A stretch of DNA of 64,000 bases from Adenophora triphylla var. japonica (lineage: Eukaryota > Streptophyta > Magnoliopsida > Asterales > Campanulaceae): NCBI GenBank assembly GCA_022495995.1, contig JAFEMH010002572.1:62001-126000 (forward strand), given 5' to 3'. A program made the translations under genes and the position numbers. A model generated the notes under the pieces. It made no database searches. It saw nothing but the letters and a program-made list of their open reading frames with translations, and had not been told where the DNA came from. Shown here piece by piece: positions 1 through 12,288 of this stretch (within the stretch, counting starts at the first letter, position 1; each line of letters begins with the position of its first letter).

Positions 1-2598
1 TACCCACGCTTCAAGTCTTGATACATCTTCGTACTACCCGGATGAATCGCAAACTTGGACTTATGGCCATCCTCTAAGACACGCCTCTTGATTTACGGCG
101 ATGGAGGAACGCAAATTCTCCCTTGGAAGGTTAAAATCCCATCTCTATTCAACGCAAATTCCCCGGCTTTCCCATCTTGCACTTGATCTAAAATTTTCTT
201 CAACTCCGGATCACCTTGTTGAGCTTCCTTCAAATGTCCATATAATGTAGGAACGGCTCGAACATTCGCAATGATTATCTCACTCTTCAATTCTCGGGAA
301 CTCAAAGCTGTCACATACGCCTTTCGGCTAATCGCATCCGCCACTACATTGGCCTTCCCCGGATGATAAGAAATTACACAATCAAAATCCTTCAAGAACT
401 CAAGCCATCTCCTTTGTCTGTTGTTCAACTCCTTTTGGGTAAATAAGTACTTCAAACTCTTATGGTCGGTGAATATCTCAAATTTTGCCCCATAAAGGTA
501 ATGTTTCCACTTATGCAACGCAAACACAATCGCCGCCAATTCCATATCATGAGTAGGATAATTATGTTCCCCCGGTGATAACTTCCTAGAGGCATACGCA
601 ATAACTTTCCCATTTTGCATTAAAACACATCCCAAACCCGCCTTCGAGGCATCACTATAGATCACAAAATTTTCACAACCATCCGGAAGAGTAAGAACAG
701 GAGCCGTCGTCAACCTCTTCTTCAACTCATTAAAACTCGCTTCACACTTAGAATCCCATACAAATAATACATCCTTCCGGGTCAACCTAGTCAATGGAGT
801 CGCAATCCGAGAAAACCCTTCAATGAACCTCCGATAATATCCCGCCAAACCAAGAAAACTACGAACCTCCATCACAGTTGAAGGTTGCTTCCAATTAATC
901 ACGGCTTCAATTTTTGAAGGGTCCACGGAAATTCCCGAACTCGACACTACATGCCCCAAGAAAGAAACCTGCTCAAGCCAAAACTCACACTTGCTGAACT
1001 TGGCGTACAACTGCTTCTCACGAAGAACTGACAAGACAATCCTCAAATGATTTTCATGCTCCTCCCGGGACTTAGAATATACAAGGATGTCGTCTATGAA
1101 TACCACCACAAAACTATCAAGATAGGGCTTGAAAACATGGTTCATCATATCCATAAACATGGCTGGAGCATTAGTCAACCCAAAAGGCATCACAACAAAC
1201 TCATAGTGACCATATCTAGTTCGGAAAGCTGTTTTGGCAATATCATCCGGTCTAATTTTCAACTGATGGTATCCGCTTCTCAAATCAAGTTTTGAGTAGA
1301 TAACGGAACCTTGGAGTTGGTCAAATAAATCATCTATGTGTGGAAGAGGATACTTATTCTTTATAGTGGCTTGGTTCAACAAACGATAATCTATACATAA
1401 TCGTAAGGTACCATCCTTCTTCCTAACAAATAGAACCGGTGCTCCCCAAGGAGACACACTTGGGCGTATAAAACCCCGGTCTAGCAATTCTTGCAATTGG
1501 ACCTTCAACTCTTTTAACTCGGCCGGAGCCATTCTATAGGGTGCTTTAGAGATAGGGGCGGTACCGGACACTAAGTCAATACAAAACTCTACCTCACGAT
1601 CCGGAGGCATAGAGTACTCACTAGAAAACACGTCGCTAAATTCATTAAAAATCGGAACATGAGCTAACTCGGGAGACTTCTTATTGGTATCTACCACATA
1701 AGCCAAGTAACCCGCACACCCCTTAGATAACATCTTTCTAGCCTTTAAAGCAGAAATAACATGTAAACCGAACATAGATTTGTCCGCATCAAATATAAAA
1801 GTAGGCACATCAGGCATAGCAAATGAGACTCGCTTTCTACGACAGTCTACCATAGCATGACACTGACTCAACCAATCCATCCCAAGGATCACATCAAAGT
1901 CACGGATTGGTAACTCGACCAAATCCACCGGCAATACATGCCCACATATAGTCACATCACAACCACGATATATCAAAGAAGATGCAAGGCACTCTCCCAT
2001 AGGAGTAGAGACCTCCAACACATAAGGCATAGATTCAGGAAATTTATGCAATGAAAATACAAAATGAGATGTCACAAATGAATGGGAAGACCCGGGATCT
2101 ATAAGAATGCGGGCCTTAACCCCCGAGACAGGGACTATACCTCTAATAACGGCATTGGGATCGACCTCTCCTCGACCCAAGGCAAACACTCGACCTTGCA
2201 CTCTATCTTTGGGTTTCCCGTCAACATCTCTCTTCACACCACTACCTTGTCCCCCTTGACCACTACCAGAAGCTTGCTTATTTTGCCACTTGGGACAATT
2301 CCTCCGGAAATGGCCTGTCGCCCCACACTCTAAACATCGGCCTTGCTTGCTCCAACACTTGTCCTCGGAATGCCCTGGTTTCTTGCAATATCCACACACT
2401 GCACCAAACTGACCCGGAGTCGAACGATTTGCCGGAGTCGCCACATTTCCTCCTCGATTTGCTCTCGGAGTGAATGTCCTTGGCTGCCCTCTATTTTGCC
2501 CCGAACCTTGACCTTGGAATCTATTTCTGTTTCCGCCTTCAGATTTACCACGGTGCTCCTTGATATCATTCTCAATCCGGTACGCCATATTCACAGCC
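1..2598 (-). pseudogene. Ty3 element A: distal gag and pol (protease, RT, RNase H), interrupted
   Basis: Read on the minus strand from 2598 leftward, this is the 3' part of the gag-pol gene of a Ty3 chromovirus-type retrotransposon. In order it shows two CCHC zinc knuckles ([14 protein letters not shown] and [14 protein letters not shown]), a protease motif [10 protein letters not shown], reverse transcriptase with FIDDILVYS, RNase H with YSDAS, and the start of the integrase region. Its 5' part lies at 11557-12190; element B was inserted between them. The reading frame joins across the insertion through the CAGCC duplication. The open frame formally begins at 2612, but its first five residues are read from element B's LTR and are not native. 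A TAA at 93-95 replaces the GAA found in element B (a G-to-T nonsense change). The frame stays readable beyond it to base 1, so the element continues off the window. Confidence 0.93.
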
Positions 2599-4798
2599 TG
2601 TGACGACCCCAACCCTAGGCACTCATTTTAAATAATAAATTATATGCTTTTAATATTTATGTTATCTTTATATGTTCAATTATACCTTTAAATTCTTAAA
2701 TTGAGATAAATTGAGTGAAAAGTAAAATTAGGATCTTATGAGAAATTATTGGACATTAAATAAAGAAACTAGGGGAAATAATAAAAAAATGGGAAATTAT
2801 TAAATAGATAAATGTTGGAGGAGGTTAAATAAATGAGTAGGATGAATTAAGGGGATAAGATTTATTTTAATTTAAATTGAGTGGGTGAAAGCCTTGGTTA
2901 TTTTGAAATGGGGGGCCAAAATCCCTTACTTCTCCCATGCCATGCCAAGTGTCCTCCCTCCCTCACCTCTCTTACTCCTTTCCCCTCCTCCTCCTCATTC
3001 ACTACCCTTCTTCCCTAGAGAAACTCTTTGAATCCTCCATTGAAGCTCCCACTCCCCAAGCTTTGAAGTCAAGACTTTCTTCACCAAAATCAAGTTTTAG
3101 AGCACCATTGAAGTTGAATCACCTAGAGGAACCCATCAAGATCAATCTTTCCTTATAAAATCCAAGTAAGTTGTTATGACTTCCCTTCTTTTAATTGTTC
3201 ATACTCTCCTTGATGTTCTTCTTGTTCTTGTGATGCTTGGTTCTTGCTTTGGAAACTTTAGGAGAGTTGAATGTTGGGAAAATGGAATTATTGAAGTTAG
3301 GGTTCATGGAAGATCTTGTAAAAAGGGTTTGAAATGGGTAGATTGGGTGTAGATAAATGATCTAGGATTACTTGATTTTGAATTTACATGTTTTGACTGG
3401 GACTTGGTAAGATGAAGTTATCATTTGGTGTTCTTGAACAAGCCATGGTAGAAGGAAAGGATGAACTAGGGCTAAAGGGGTTAAAAACCTAAAGTTTGGG
3501 CTGGCAGGAGCTTGGGCGGTCGCCCAAGGGGGGCTGAGCGGCCGCCCATGCTGGCAGGAGTTATTGGTGCCTTGGAAAACCACTTGGGCGGTCGCCCAAG
3601 TAGTTAAGGGCGGTCGCCCAAGCTGGCAGAAACCACAATTTCTCTTGAGGTCCACTTGGGCGGTCGCCCAAGTGTAAGGGCGGTCACCCAAGACCCTGAA
3701 CCAGTTTTTCTTAATTTAAACAAGGATCGTTTGGCAAGTTGTTTGGCCACTTAAAAAGGGTGACTCCCACTTAGTAATTGAACTTGAACCTTCATTTAGG
3801 TCTTGTATCCTTGTATATGGAATTTGTAGGGTAGGTTTATGATCCCTCATTTCCTTACTTGATGTTATATATATTGTTGTTGATATTGTTTAGTGTATTC
3901 ATAAATTGTTACACTTTGATATTGTTGGGCATGAGTATATATTACCATGTGGCTATTGTTTATCCCTTTTTGTGGATTTTATTCAAGTATCTATTATGTG
4001 CTTGATATGTGTGAGTCAGCTGACGTTGGGGTATAATGTAATACGATCAATTATGGAAGTGTGACCTAATGTGATCGGATTATGTTATATTCGTGACCGT
4101 CCCCTCCCGTGGCCACAGTTGGGGTTATAAGCGTCTGTATTGAGCCAAAAGCCTTACAGAGTTGCTACTGTCTTATTTGGTTCCCTGAAAAACGGGTCTT
4201 TTAAGACGTGAGTATTGCTTAAGCGGCACTGTAAATTGGAGTATTATTATACCCAATGTTGTACGACTACTTTCGTACGGGAAAAGGTAAACCAAGGTAA
4301 TGGAATGTGTTTATAGCTTTCCCAATGTGTTATGTGTGACTTGTTATATGTTGCATTTATTTGGCATATTGCTGCATCCATAATAGCTTGCTGAGATTTA
4401 TTCTCACCCCTCTCCCTTTACTGTTTTAGATCCCGAGACAGGAGGACCGCCCAAGTAAGGACGGAAAGGAGTTTGGCTGTGAGCATTTTGGGATATTGTC
4501 GGGGTACGTTAGGTTGGCGTAGAAATTATTTTGTCATAATTCCTTTTGGGCGTTTGTAATTATAAACTTTATCTTTCTACGTTAAAAACCAATATCTTTT
4601 GTAACTAAACAGTTGATCGTTTTCGAAGTTAGTTATCTCCTCCTCCGATGTGGAGTTGAGTGGAGTTCTTTTAAAATGTTATATTATTAATGTTTATGTT
4701 GAAAGTCAAAGTAAAGTTTTAAAAGTTTAGTGTTTTCGGGTTAGTTTGAGGACGCTCCAACTCGGGACACGTGTAGGTTCCGGGTCGGGGTCCTCACA
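2599..4798 (+). repeat. 5' LTR of element B
   Basis: A 2,200-bp LTR, TG...CA. A cluster of GC-rich palindromes (CTTGGGCGGTCGCCCAAG and variants) lies at about 3511-3690. It nearly matches 9358-11556. Over the first ~900 bases I saw one substitution; the differences concentrate in the second half. Where they differ and can be compared with the LTR of element A (12289-14499), this copy usually carries the shared state. Short ORFs here are translations of the palindromes and are not genes. Confidence 0.95.
3511..3690. repeat. Cluster of GCGGTCGC-core palindromes in LTR
   Basis: Three near-identical 18-bp palindromes CTTGGGCGGTCGCCCAAG lie at 3511-3528, 3583-3600 and 3655-3672. Shorter or degenerate forms follow at about 3535-3550, 3608-3619 and 3678-3689. 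Each has complementary arms around a central GT. The same cluster recurs in the 3' LTR at about 10268-10447. Confidence 0.9.
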
Positions 4799-4800
4799 GT

Positions 4801-4815
4801 TGGTATCAGAGCTCG
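4801..4815 (+). other. Primer binding site of element B
   Basis: TGGTATCAGAGCTCGG lies two bases after the LTR end. It is the usual plant retrotransposon site complementary to the 3' end of initiator methionine tRNA. Confidence 0.9.
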
Positions 4816-4896
4816 GTTAGAATTCTCGGGTAGAGTCTAGCTGAGTGAGAGTGTGTGATAACTGACGTCGAGTGTTTAATGCAGGAGTTTGTTGTT

Positions 4897-7800
4897 ATGG
4901 CGGGAAATGATGGTGATCAGAATCTGGGTTTGGGTGGTGTTGGTAATCCGAATGCCGAGATGATGGATATGTTCCGAGGGTTTCTTCAGCATATGGCAAC
5001 TCAGAATCAGAATTTGAATCAGAATCAAGGCAGACAAGGGCAACATGGTTTGGAGAAGTTCGTGAAGATGTCTCCTCCTAGCTTCAACGGAGATCCGGAT
5101 CCGGTGAAGGCTGAGAGGTGGCTTGAGGCTATGAATAAGATTTTCGCAGCTATGGAGAGTTCGGATGCGGAGAAGGTGAGATGTGCCGTTTTCAAGTTGG
5201 AAGGACCCGCTGAGCACTGGTGGCAGGTAGTGAAGGATGGTTGGGACCGGGATTTGACGCCACAGACATGGGAGAACTTCACACGCAAGTTCCGGGATCA
5301 CTTTGTACCGATGGTTACTAGAGACAAGAAGGAAGGTGAGTTTCTGAAACTGGAGCAAGGGACCATGACGATAGCGCAGTATTCAGCAAAGTTCACGCTG
5401 AATTGGCCCGATATTGTCCTCATTTGGTGCCGGATGAAGAGAGGCGAGTCTACCGGTTTGTGAAAGGTTTAAGGGTTGAGTTCCGAAAGCAGTTATTGAC
5501 GCATAACTTCGCCAACTTCCAAGCAGCAGTGAATATGGCGTATCGGATCGAGAATGACATAGAGGAGCATCGTGGTAAGAATGAAGGCGGAAACAGAAAT
5601 AGATTCCAAGGTCAAGGTTCGGGACAGAATAGGGTGCAGCCGAGGACATTTACTCCGGGAGCGAATCGAGGAGGAAATGTGGCGACTCCGGCAAATCGTG
5701 CGGCTCCAGGTCAGTTTGGGGCAACATGTGGGTTTTGCAAGAGGCTAGGGCATTCGGAGGACAAGTGTTGGAGCAAACAAGGAAAGTGTTTGGAGTGTGG
5801 GTCGGCAGGCCATTTTAGGAGGAATTGCCCCAAGTTACAGAATAAGCAAGCTTCGGGTACCGGTTTTGGAGGACAAGGTAGTGGTGTGAAGAGAGATGTT
5901 GATGGGAAACCTAAGGATAGAGTCCAAGGTCGTGTGTTTGCTTTGGGTCGAGGAGAGGTCGATCCTAATGCCGTCATTAGAGGTATAGTTCCTGTCTCAG
6001 GAGTTAAGGCCCGCATTCTTATAGATCCCGGGTCTTCCCATTCATTTGTAGCATCTCATTTTGCATTCTCATTGCACATCTTGCCTGAATCTATGCCTTA
6101 TGTGTTGGAGGTCTCTACTCCTATGGGAGAGAGCCTTGAATCTTCTTTGATATATCGTGGTTGTGATGTGACTATATGTGGGCATGTATTGCCGGTGGAT
6201 TTGGTCGAGTTACCAATCCGTGATTTTGATGTGATCCTTGGGATGGATTGGTTGAGTCAGTGTCATGCTATGGTAGACTGTCGTAGAAAGCGAGTCTCAT
6301 TTGCTATGCCTGATATGCCTACTTTTGTATTTGATGCGGATAGATCTATGTTCGGTTTACATGTTATCTCTGCTTTAAAGGCTAGGAAGATGCTATCTAA
6401 AGGGTGTGCGGGTTACTTGGCTTATGTGGTAGATTCCAATAAGAAGTCTCCCGAGTTAGCTCATGTTCCGGTTGTCAATGAATTTAGTGATATGTTTTCT
6501 AGCGAGTACTCTATGCCTCCGGATCGTGAGATAGAGTTTTGTATTGACTTAGTGCCCGGTACCGCACCTATCTCTAAAGCACCCTATAGAATGGCTCCGG
6601 CCGAGTTAAAAGAGTTGAAGGTCCAATTGCAAGAATTGTTAGACCGAGGTTTTATTCGTCCTAGTGTGTCTCCGTGGGGAGCACCGGTCTTGTTTGTTAG
6701 GAAGAAGGATGGTACCTTACGATTGTGCATTGACTATCGTTTGTTGAACCAAGCCACCATTAAGAATAAGTATCCTCTTCCGCATATAGATGATTTGTTT
6801 GACCAACTCCAAGGTTCCGTTATCTACTCAAAGCTTGATTTGAGAAGCGGATACCATCGCCTGAAAGATTAGGCCGGATGATGTTGCTAAGACAGCTTTT
6901 CGAACTAGATATGGTCATTATGAGTTTGTTGTGATGCCGTTTGGGTTAACTAATGCTCCAGCCGTATTTATGGATATGATGAACCGTGTTTTCAAGCCTT
7001 ATCTTGATAGTTTTGTGGTGGTCTTTATTGATGATATTCTTGTGTATTCTAAGTCCCGGGAAGAGCATGAGAATCATTTGAGGATTGTCTTGTCCGTTCT
7101 TCGTGAGAAGCAGTTGTATGCTAAGTTCAGTAAGTGCGAGTTTTGGCTTGAGCAGATTTCTTTCTTGGGGCATGTTGTGTCGAGTTCGGGAATTTCCGTT
7201 GATCCTTCAAAGATTGAGGCCGTGGTTAATTGGAAGCAACCTTCGACTGTGACCGAGGTCCGTAGTTTTCTTGGTTTGGCGGGGTATTATCGGAGGTTCA
7301 TTGAGGGGTTTTCTCGGATTGCGACTCCGTTGACTAGGTTGACTCGGAAAGATGTATCGTTTGTATGGGATTCCAAGTGTGAAGCAAGCTTTGATGAATT
7401 GAAGAAGAGATTGACAACGGCTCCTATTCTTACCCTTCCGGATGGTTGTGAGAATTTTGTGATCTATAGTGATGCCTCGAAGGCGGGTTTGGGGTGTGTG
7501 TTGATGCAAAATGGAAAGGTTATTGCGTATGCCTCTAGGAAGTTATCACCAGCGGAATGTAATTACCCTACTCATGATATGGAATTGGCGGCGATTGTAT
7601 TTGCGTTGCATAAGTGGAAGCACTACCTTTATGGGGCGAAATTCGAGATTTTCACCGATCATAAGAGTTTGAAGTACTTATTCACCCAAAAGGAGTTGAA
7701 CAACCGACAAAGGAGATGGCTTGAGTTTTTGAAAGATTTCGATTGTATAATTTCTTATCATCCGGGGAAGGCCAATGTGGTGGCCGATGCGATTAGCCGA

Positions 7801-9346
7801 AAGGCGTATATGACAGCTTTGAGTTCTCGGGAATTGAAGAGTGAAGTAATTATTGCGAATGTTAGAGCCGTTCCGACTTTGTATGGGGATTTGAAGGAAG
7901 CTCAACAAGGTGATCCGGAGTTGAAGAAGATTTTAGATCAAGTGCAAGATGGGAAAACCGGGGAGTTTGCTTTGAATAGAGATGGGATTTTAACTTTCCA
8001 AGGGAGAATTTGCGTTCCGTCATCGCCGGAAATCAAGAAGCGTGTTTTAGAGGATGGCCATAAGTCCAAGTTTGCGATTCATCCGGGAAGTACCAAAATG
8101 TATCAAGACTTGAAGCGTGGGTATTGGTGGAATGGTATGAAGAGGGAAATAGCGGATTATGTTTCTAAGTGTTTGACTTGTCAACAAATCAAGGCCGAGC
8201 ATCAGAGACCGGCGGGACTACTTCAACCATTGGATATTCCGGAATGGAAATGGGAAGGGATCTCGATGGATTTTGTTTCGGGTTTACCTCTTACCGCGAA
8301 GAAGATGGATGCTATTTGGGTTATTGTGGATAGATTGACGAAGTCGGCTCATTTTCTTCCGGTGTCAACTAAGTTTTCGTTAGAGAAGTTAGCCCAGTTG
8401 TATTTGAAGGAGATTGTGAGACTTCACGGGGTTCCGGTTAGTATTGTGTCTGACAGAGATCCGAGGTTTACATCTAGATTTTGGAGAGCATTGCATGAAG
8501 CATTGGGTTCTAAGTTGTGTTTTAGTACCGCGTTTCATCCTCAAACCGACGGTCAGTCCGAGAGAACTATTCAGATACTTGAGGATATGTTACGAGCTTG
8601 TGTGATGGATTTCCAATTATCTTGGGAGGATCATCTACCGTTAGTCGAGTTTGCTTACAACAATGCTTATCGCCTAGTATCGAGATGGCTCCGTATGAGG
8701 CGTTGTATGGTAGGAAGTGTCGATCTCCGATGTGTTGGGACGAGGTTGGTGAAGCGAGACTTTGGGGCCCGGATTTGGTTAGGGATTCTACGGAGAAGAT
8801 CAAGGTGATTCGGGATAGATTGAAGACGGCTCAGAGTAGACAGAAAAGCTACGCCGACAATAGAAGACGGGATTTATCTTTTCGGGTTGGTGACTTTGTG
8901 TTCTTGAAGGTCTCTCCGAGGACGGGGATTAAAAGGTTCGGTAATAAGGGTAAGTTGGCTCCGAGGTTTGTAGGTCCGTTTGAGATTCTAGAGAAGATAG
9001 GGAATTGGCTTACCGGTTAGCGTTGCCTCCGTCTTTTTCTTTACTCCATGATGTCTTCCATGTTTCGATGTTGAGGAAGTATTGTCATGACCCCTCCCAT
9101 GTTTTGAGCTCTCCTCCCGATGATGTCCAAGCGGACATGTCTTATGTTGAAGAGCCATTAAGAGTCCTAGAATTCCAAGTTAAGGAGTTGAGAACTAAGA
9201 GTATTCCGATAGTAAAAGTCCTTTGGAAGAACCACACCGTAGAGGAAGCGACGTGGGAGCTAGAGTCGGAGATGAGGGCGAAATACCCGTGGTTGTTTGA
9301 AAATTCAAGTAAGTTTTCTTTAAAATTCGGGTCGAATTTTCTTTAA
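4897..9346 (+). pseudogene. Element B gag-pol with chromodomain-like tail, four frameshifts
   Basis: The start at 4897 (MAGNDGDQ) is chosen because element A's gag begins with the same residues at 12190. In order: gag; two CCHC knuckles ([28 protein letters not shown]); protease [12 protein letters not shown] with FIDDILVYS; RNase H; integrase with HHCC zinc site and a D,D,E core ([21 protein letters not shown]); then a segment near 9140-9300 with VLWKNHTVEEATWE, typical of a chromodomain. Breaks: a net 2-nt gain near 5395-5400; a 1-nt gain near 6866-6870, placing TAG in RT; a 1-nt loss near 8671-8677 in integrase; a 1-nt loss in a G run near 9002. The first two are judged against element A, the last two against family conservation. 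Such breaks are surprising between similar LTRs and may partly be consensus errors. Confidence 0.93.
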
Positions 9347-9357
9347 GGGGGAGTGAG
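9345..9357 (+). other. Polypurine tract of element B
   Basis: AAGGGGGAGTGAG directly abuts the 3' LTR start at 9358, the expected site for priming plus-strand DNA synthesis. Confidence 0.85.
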
Positions 9358-11556
9358 TGTGACGACCCCAACCCTAGGCACTCATTTTAAATAATAAATT
9401 ATATGCTTTTAATATTTATGTTATCTTTATATGTTCAATTATACCTTTAAATTCTTAAATTGAGATAAATTGAGTGAAAAGTAAAATTAGGATCTTATGA
9501 GAAATTATTGGACATTAAATAAAGAAACTAGGGGAAATAATAAAAAAATGGGAAATTATTAAATATATAAATGTTGGAGGAGGTTAAATAAATGAGTAGG
9601 ATGAATTAAGGGGATAAGATTTATTTTAATTTAAATTGAGTGGGTGAAAGCCTTGGTTATTTTGAAATGGGGGGCCAAAATCCCTTACTTCTCCCATGCC
9701 ATGCCAAGTGTCCTCCCTCCCTCACCTCTCTTACTCCTTTCCCCTCCTCCTCCTCATTCACTACCCTTCTTCCCTAGAGAAACTCTTTGAATCCTCCATT
9801 GAAGCTCCCACTCCCCAAGCTTTGAAGTCAAGACTTTCTTCACCAAAATCAAGTTTTAGAGCACCATTGAAGTTGAATCACCTAGAGGAACCCATCAAGA
9901 TCAATCTTTCCTTATAAAATCCAAGTAAGTTGTTATGACTTCCCTTCTTTTAATTGTTCATACTCTCCTTGATGTTCTTCTTGTTCTTGTGATGCTTGGT
10001 TCTTGCTTTGGAAACTTTAGGAGAGTTGAATGTTGGGAAAATGGAATTATTGAAGTTAGGGTTCATGGAAGATCTTGTAAAAAGGGTTTGAAATGGGTAG
10101 ATTGGGTGTAGATAAATGATCTAGGATTACTTGATTTTGAATTTACATGTTTTGACTGGGACTTGGTAAGATGAAGTTATCATTTGGTGTTCTTGAACAA
10201 GCCATGGTAGAAGGAAAGGATGAACTAGGGCTAAAGGGGTTAAAAACCTAAAGTTTGGCCGGGGAGCTTGGGCGGTCGCCCAAGGGGGGCTGAGCGGCCG
10301 CCCATGCTGGCAGGAGTTATTGGTGCCTTGGAAAACCACTTGGGCGGTCGCCCAAGTAGTTAAGGGCGGTCGCCCAAGCTGGCAGAAACCACAATTTCTC
10401 TTGAGGTCCACTTGGGCGGTCGCCCAAGTGTAAGGGCGGTCACCCAAGACCACCGAACCGTTTTCTTAATTTAAACAAGGATCGTTTGGCAAGTTGTTTG
10501 GCCACTTAAAAAGGGTGACTCCCACTTAGTAATTGAACTTGAACCTTCATTTAGGTCTTGTATCCTTGTATATGGAATTTGTAGGGTAGGTTTATGATCC
10601 CTCATTTCCTTACTTGATGTTATATATATTGTTGTTGATATTGTTTAGTGTATTCATAAATTGTTACACTTTGATATTGTTGGGCATGAGTATATATTAC
10701 CATGTGGCTATTGTTTATCCCTTTTTGTGGATTTTATTCAAGTATCTATTATGTGCTTGATATGTGTGAGTCACCGACGTTGGGGTATAACGAGAATACG
10801 ATCAATTATGGAAGTGTGACCTAATGTGATCGGATTATGTTATATTCGTGACCGTCCCCTCCCCGTGGCCACAGGGTTGGGGTTATAGCGTCTGTATTGA
10901 GCCAAAAGCCTTACGTAGTTGCTACTGTCTTATTTGGTTCCCCGAAAACGGGTCTTTTAAGACGTGAGTATTGCTTAAGCGGCTCACCGTAAATTGGAGT
11001 ATTATTATACCCAATGTTGTACGACTCGTTCGGCACGGGAAAAGGTAAACCAAGGTAATGGAATGTGTTTATAGCTTTCCCAATGTGTTATGTGTGACTT
11101 GTTATATGTTGCATTTATTGGGCATATTCTTTGCATCCATAATAGCTTGCCGAGATTTATTCTCACCCCTCTCCCTTTACCGTTTTAGATCCCGAGACAG
11201 AGGACCGCCCAAGTAAGGACGGAAAGGAGTTTGGCTGTGAGCATTTTGGGATATTGTCGGGGTACGTTAGGTTGGCGTAGAAATTATTTTGTCATAATTC
11301 CTTTTGGGCGTTTGTAATTATAAACTTTATCTTTCTACGTTAAAAACCAATATCTTTTGTAACTAAACAGTTGATCGTTTTCGAAGTTAGTTATCTCCTC
11401 CTCCGATGTGGAGTTGAGTGGAGTTCTTTTAAAATGTTATATTATTAATGTTTATGTTGAAAGTCAAAGTAAAGTTTTAAAAGTTTAGTGTTTTCGGGTT
11501 AGTTTGAGGACGCTCCAACTCGGGACACGTGTAGGTTCCGGGTCGGGGTCCTCACA
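9358..11556 (+). repeat. 3' LTR of element B
   Basis: 2,199 bp. It is almost identical to the 5' LTR over the first ~900 bases. From about 10255 to 11210 it differs at a dozen or more clustered places, many of them CTG-to-CCG with small indels nearby. Examples: GTCAGCTGACG reads GTCACCGACG, CCCTGAAAAACGG reads CCCCGAAAACGG, and TTGCTGAGA reads TTGCCGAGA. Where it can be compared, element A's LTR agrees with the 5' LTR, so these changes are specific to this copy. Confidence 0.95.
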
Positions 11557-12190
11557 CAGCCGCTTGGAAGTTGGCGAAGTCATGAGTCAATAGCTGCTTC
11601 CGGAACTCCACCCTTAAGCCTTTCACGAACCTGTAGACACGTCTCTCTTCATCCGATACCAAATGGGGACAATATCTGGCTAACTCCGTAAACTTGGCTG
11701 AATACTATGCTATAGACATCGTCCCTTGCTCCAATTTCAGAAACTCAACCTCCTTCTTATCTCTAGTCACCATCGAAACGAAATAATCCCGGAACTTACG
11801 TATGAAATTTTCCCAAGTCTGCGGTGTCAAATCCTGATCCCAACCATCCTTCACTACCTGCCACCAGTGCTCAGCGGGTCCTTCCAACTTAAAAACGACG
11901 CATCTCACATTTTCTGCATTCGAGCTCTCCATAGCCGCGAAAATCTTATTCATAGCTTCAAGCCACCTCTCAGCCTTCACCGAATCCGGATCTCCGTTGA
12001 AGCTAGGAGGAGACATCTTCACAAATTTCTCTAGACCATGGTGCCCTTGCCTACCTTCTTGTTGTTGTCCCCTACCTTGATTCTGATTTGTCATATTCTG
12101 TAGAAACACTCGGAACATATCCATCATTGCGGCATTCAGATTACCGACATCACCCAAAGCCCGATCCTGATCGCCATCATTTCCCGCCAT
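11557..12190 (-). pseudogene. Element A gag, N-terminal part
   Basis: The minus-strand start at 12190 reads MAGNDGDQDRALG, homologous to element B's gag start. It continues through a gag core (AERWLEAMNKIFAAMESS, GPAEHWWQVVKDGW) to the CAGCC duplication, where element B interrupts it. TAG at 11705-11707 replaces a CAG glutamine codon present in element B, a C-to-T nonsense change. After the stop the frame stays open and joins 2598 on the other side of the insertion. The element is therefore dead from two nonsense codons and an insertion. Confidence 0.92.
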
Positions 12191-12270
12191 TAGAACAAAC
12201 TACTGCATTAAACACTCGACGTCAGTTATCACACACTCTCACTCAGCTAGACTCTACCCGAGAACTCTAA

Positions 12271-12287
12271 CCGAGCTCTGATACCAA
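12271..12287 (-). other. Primer binding site of element A
   Basis: The complement reads TTGGTATCAGAGCTCGG next to the LTR end, the same initiator-methionine-tRNA site as in element B. Confidence 0.88.
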
Positions 12288-12288
12288 C

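Larger units (their letters stand above)
2599..11556 (+). mobile_element. Ty3 chromovirus-type LTR retrotransposon B, nested in element A
   Basis: An 8,958-bp element with two long LTRs (2599-4798 and 9358-11556). Both begin TGTGACGACC and end CCTCACA. The 5-bp target duplication CAGCC lies at 2594-2598 and 11557-11561. The interior has a primer binding site, gag, protease, RT, RNase H, integrase, a C-terminal chromodomain-like segment and a polypurine tract. It is inserted in opposite orientation into the gag gene of a member of the same or a very close family. Long LTRs of about 2.2 kb and a chromodomain suggest the Tekay/Del lineage; this lineage call is inference. Four frameshifts interrupt the coding region. 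Confidence 0.96.

Noticed and set aside
2599..2612. ATG at 2612 as the start of element A's protein
   Set aside because: The first five residues come from element B's LTR; the true start is at 12190.
3368..3691. Minus-strand ORF rich in WATAQ/GRPP words in the element B LTR (also near 10127 and 13381)
   Set aside because: It only translates the GGGCGGTCGCCC palindromes within LTRs; no gene features.
4876..5649. Minus-strand ORFs opposite gag
   Set aside because: Shadow frames of the coding strand with no recognisable domain.
6016..6050. Protease motif DPGSS instead of D-S/T-G as a private defect
   Set aside because: Both elements A and B have it, and related plant elements commonly show DPG here, so it is a family feature.
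6931..6933. GTG at 6931 as a separate pol start
   Set aside because: It lies inside the RT domain just after a frameshift; the coding frame really continues from upstream.
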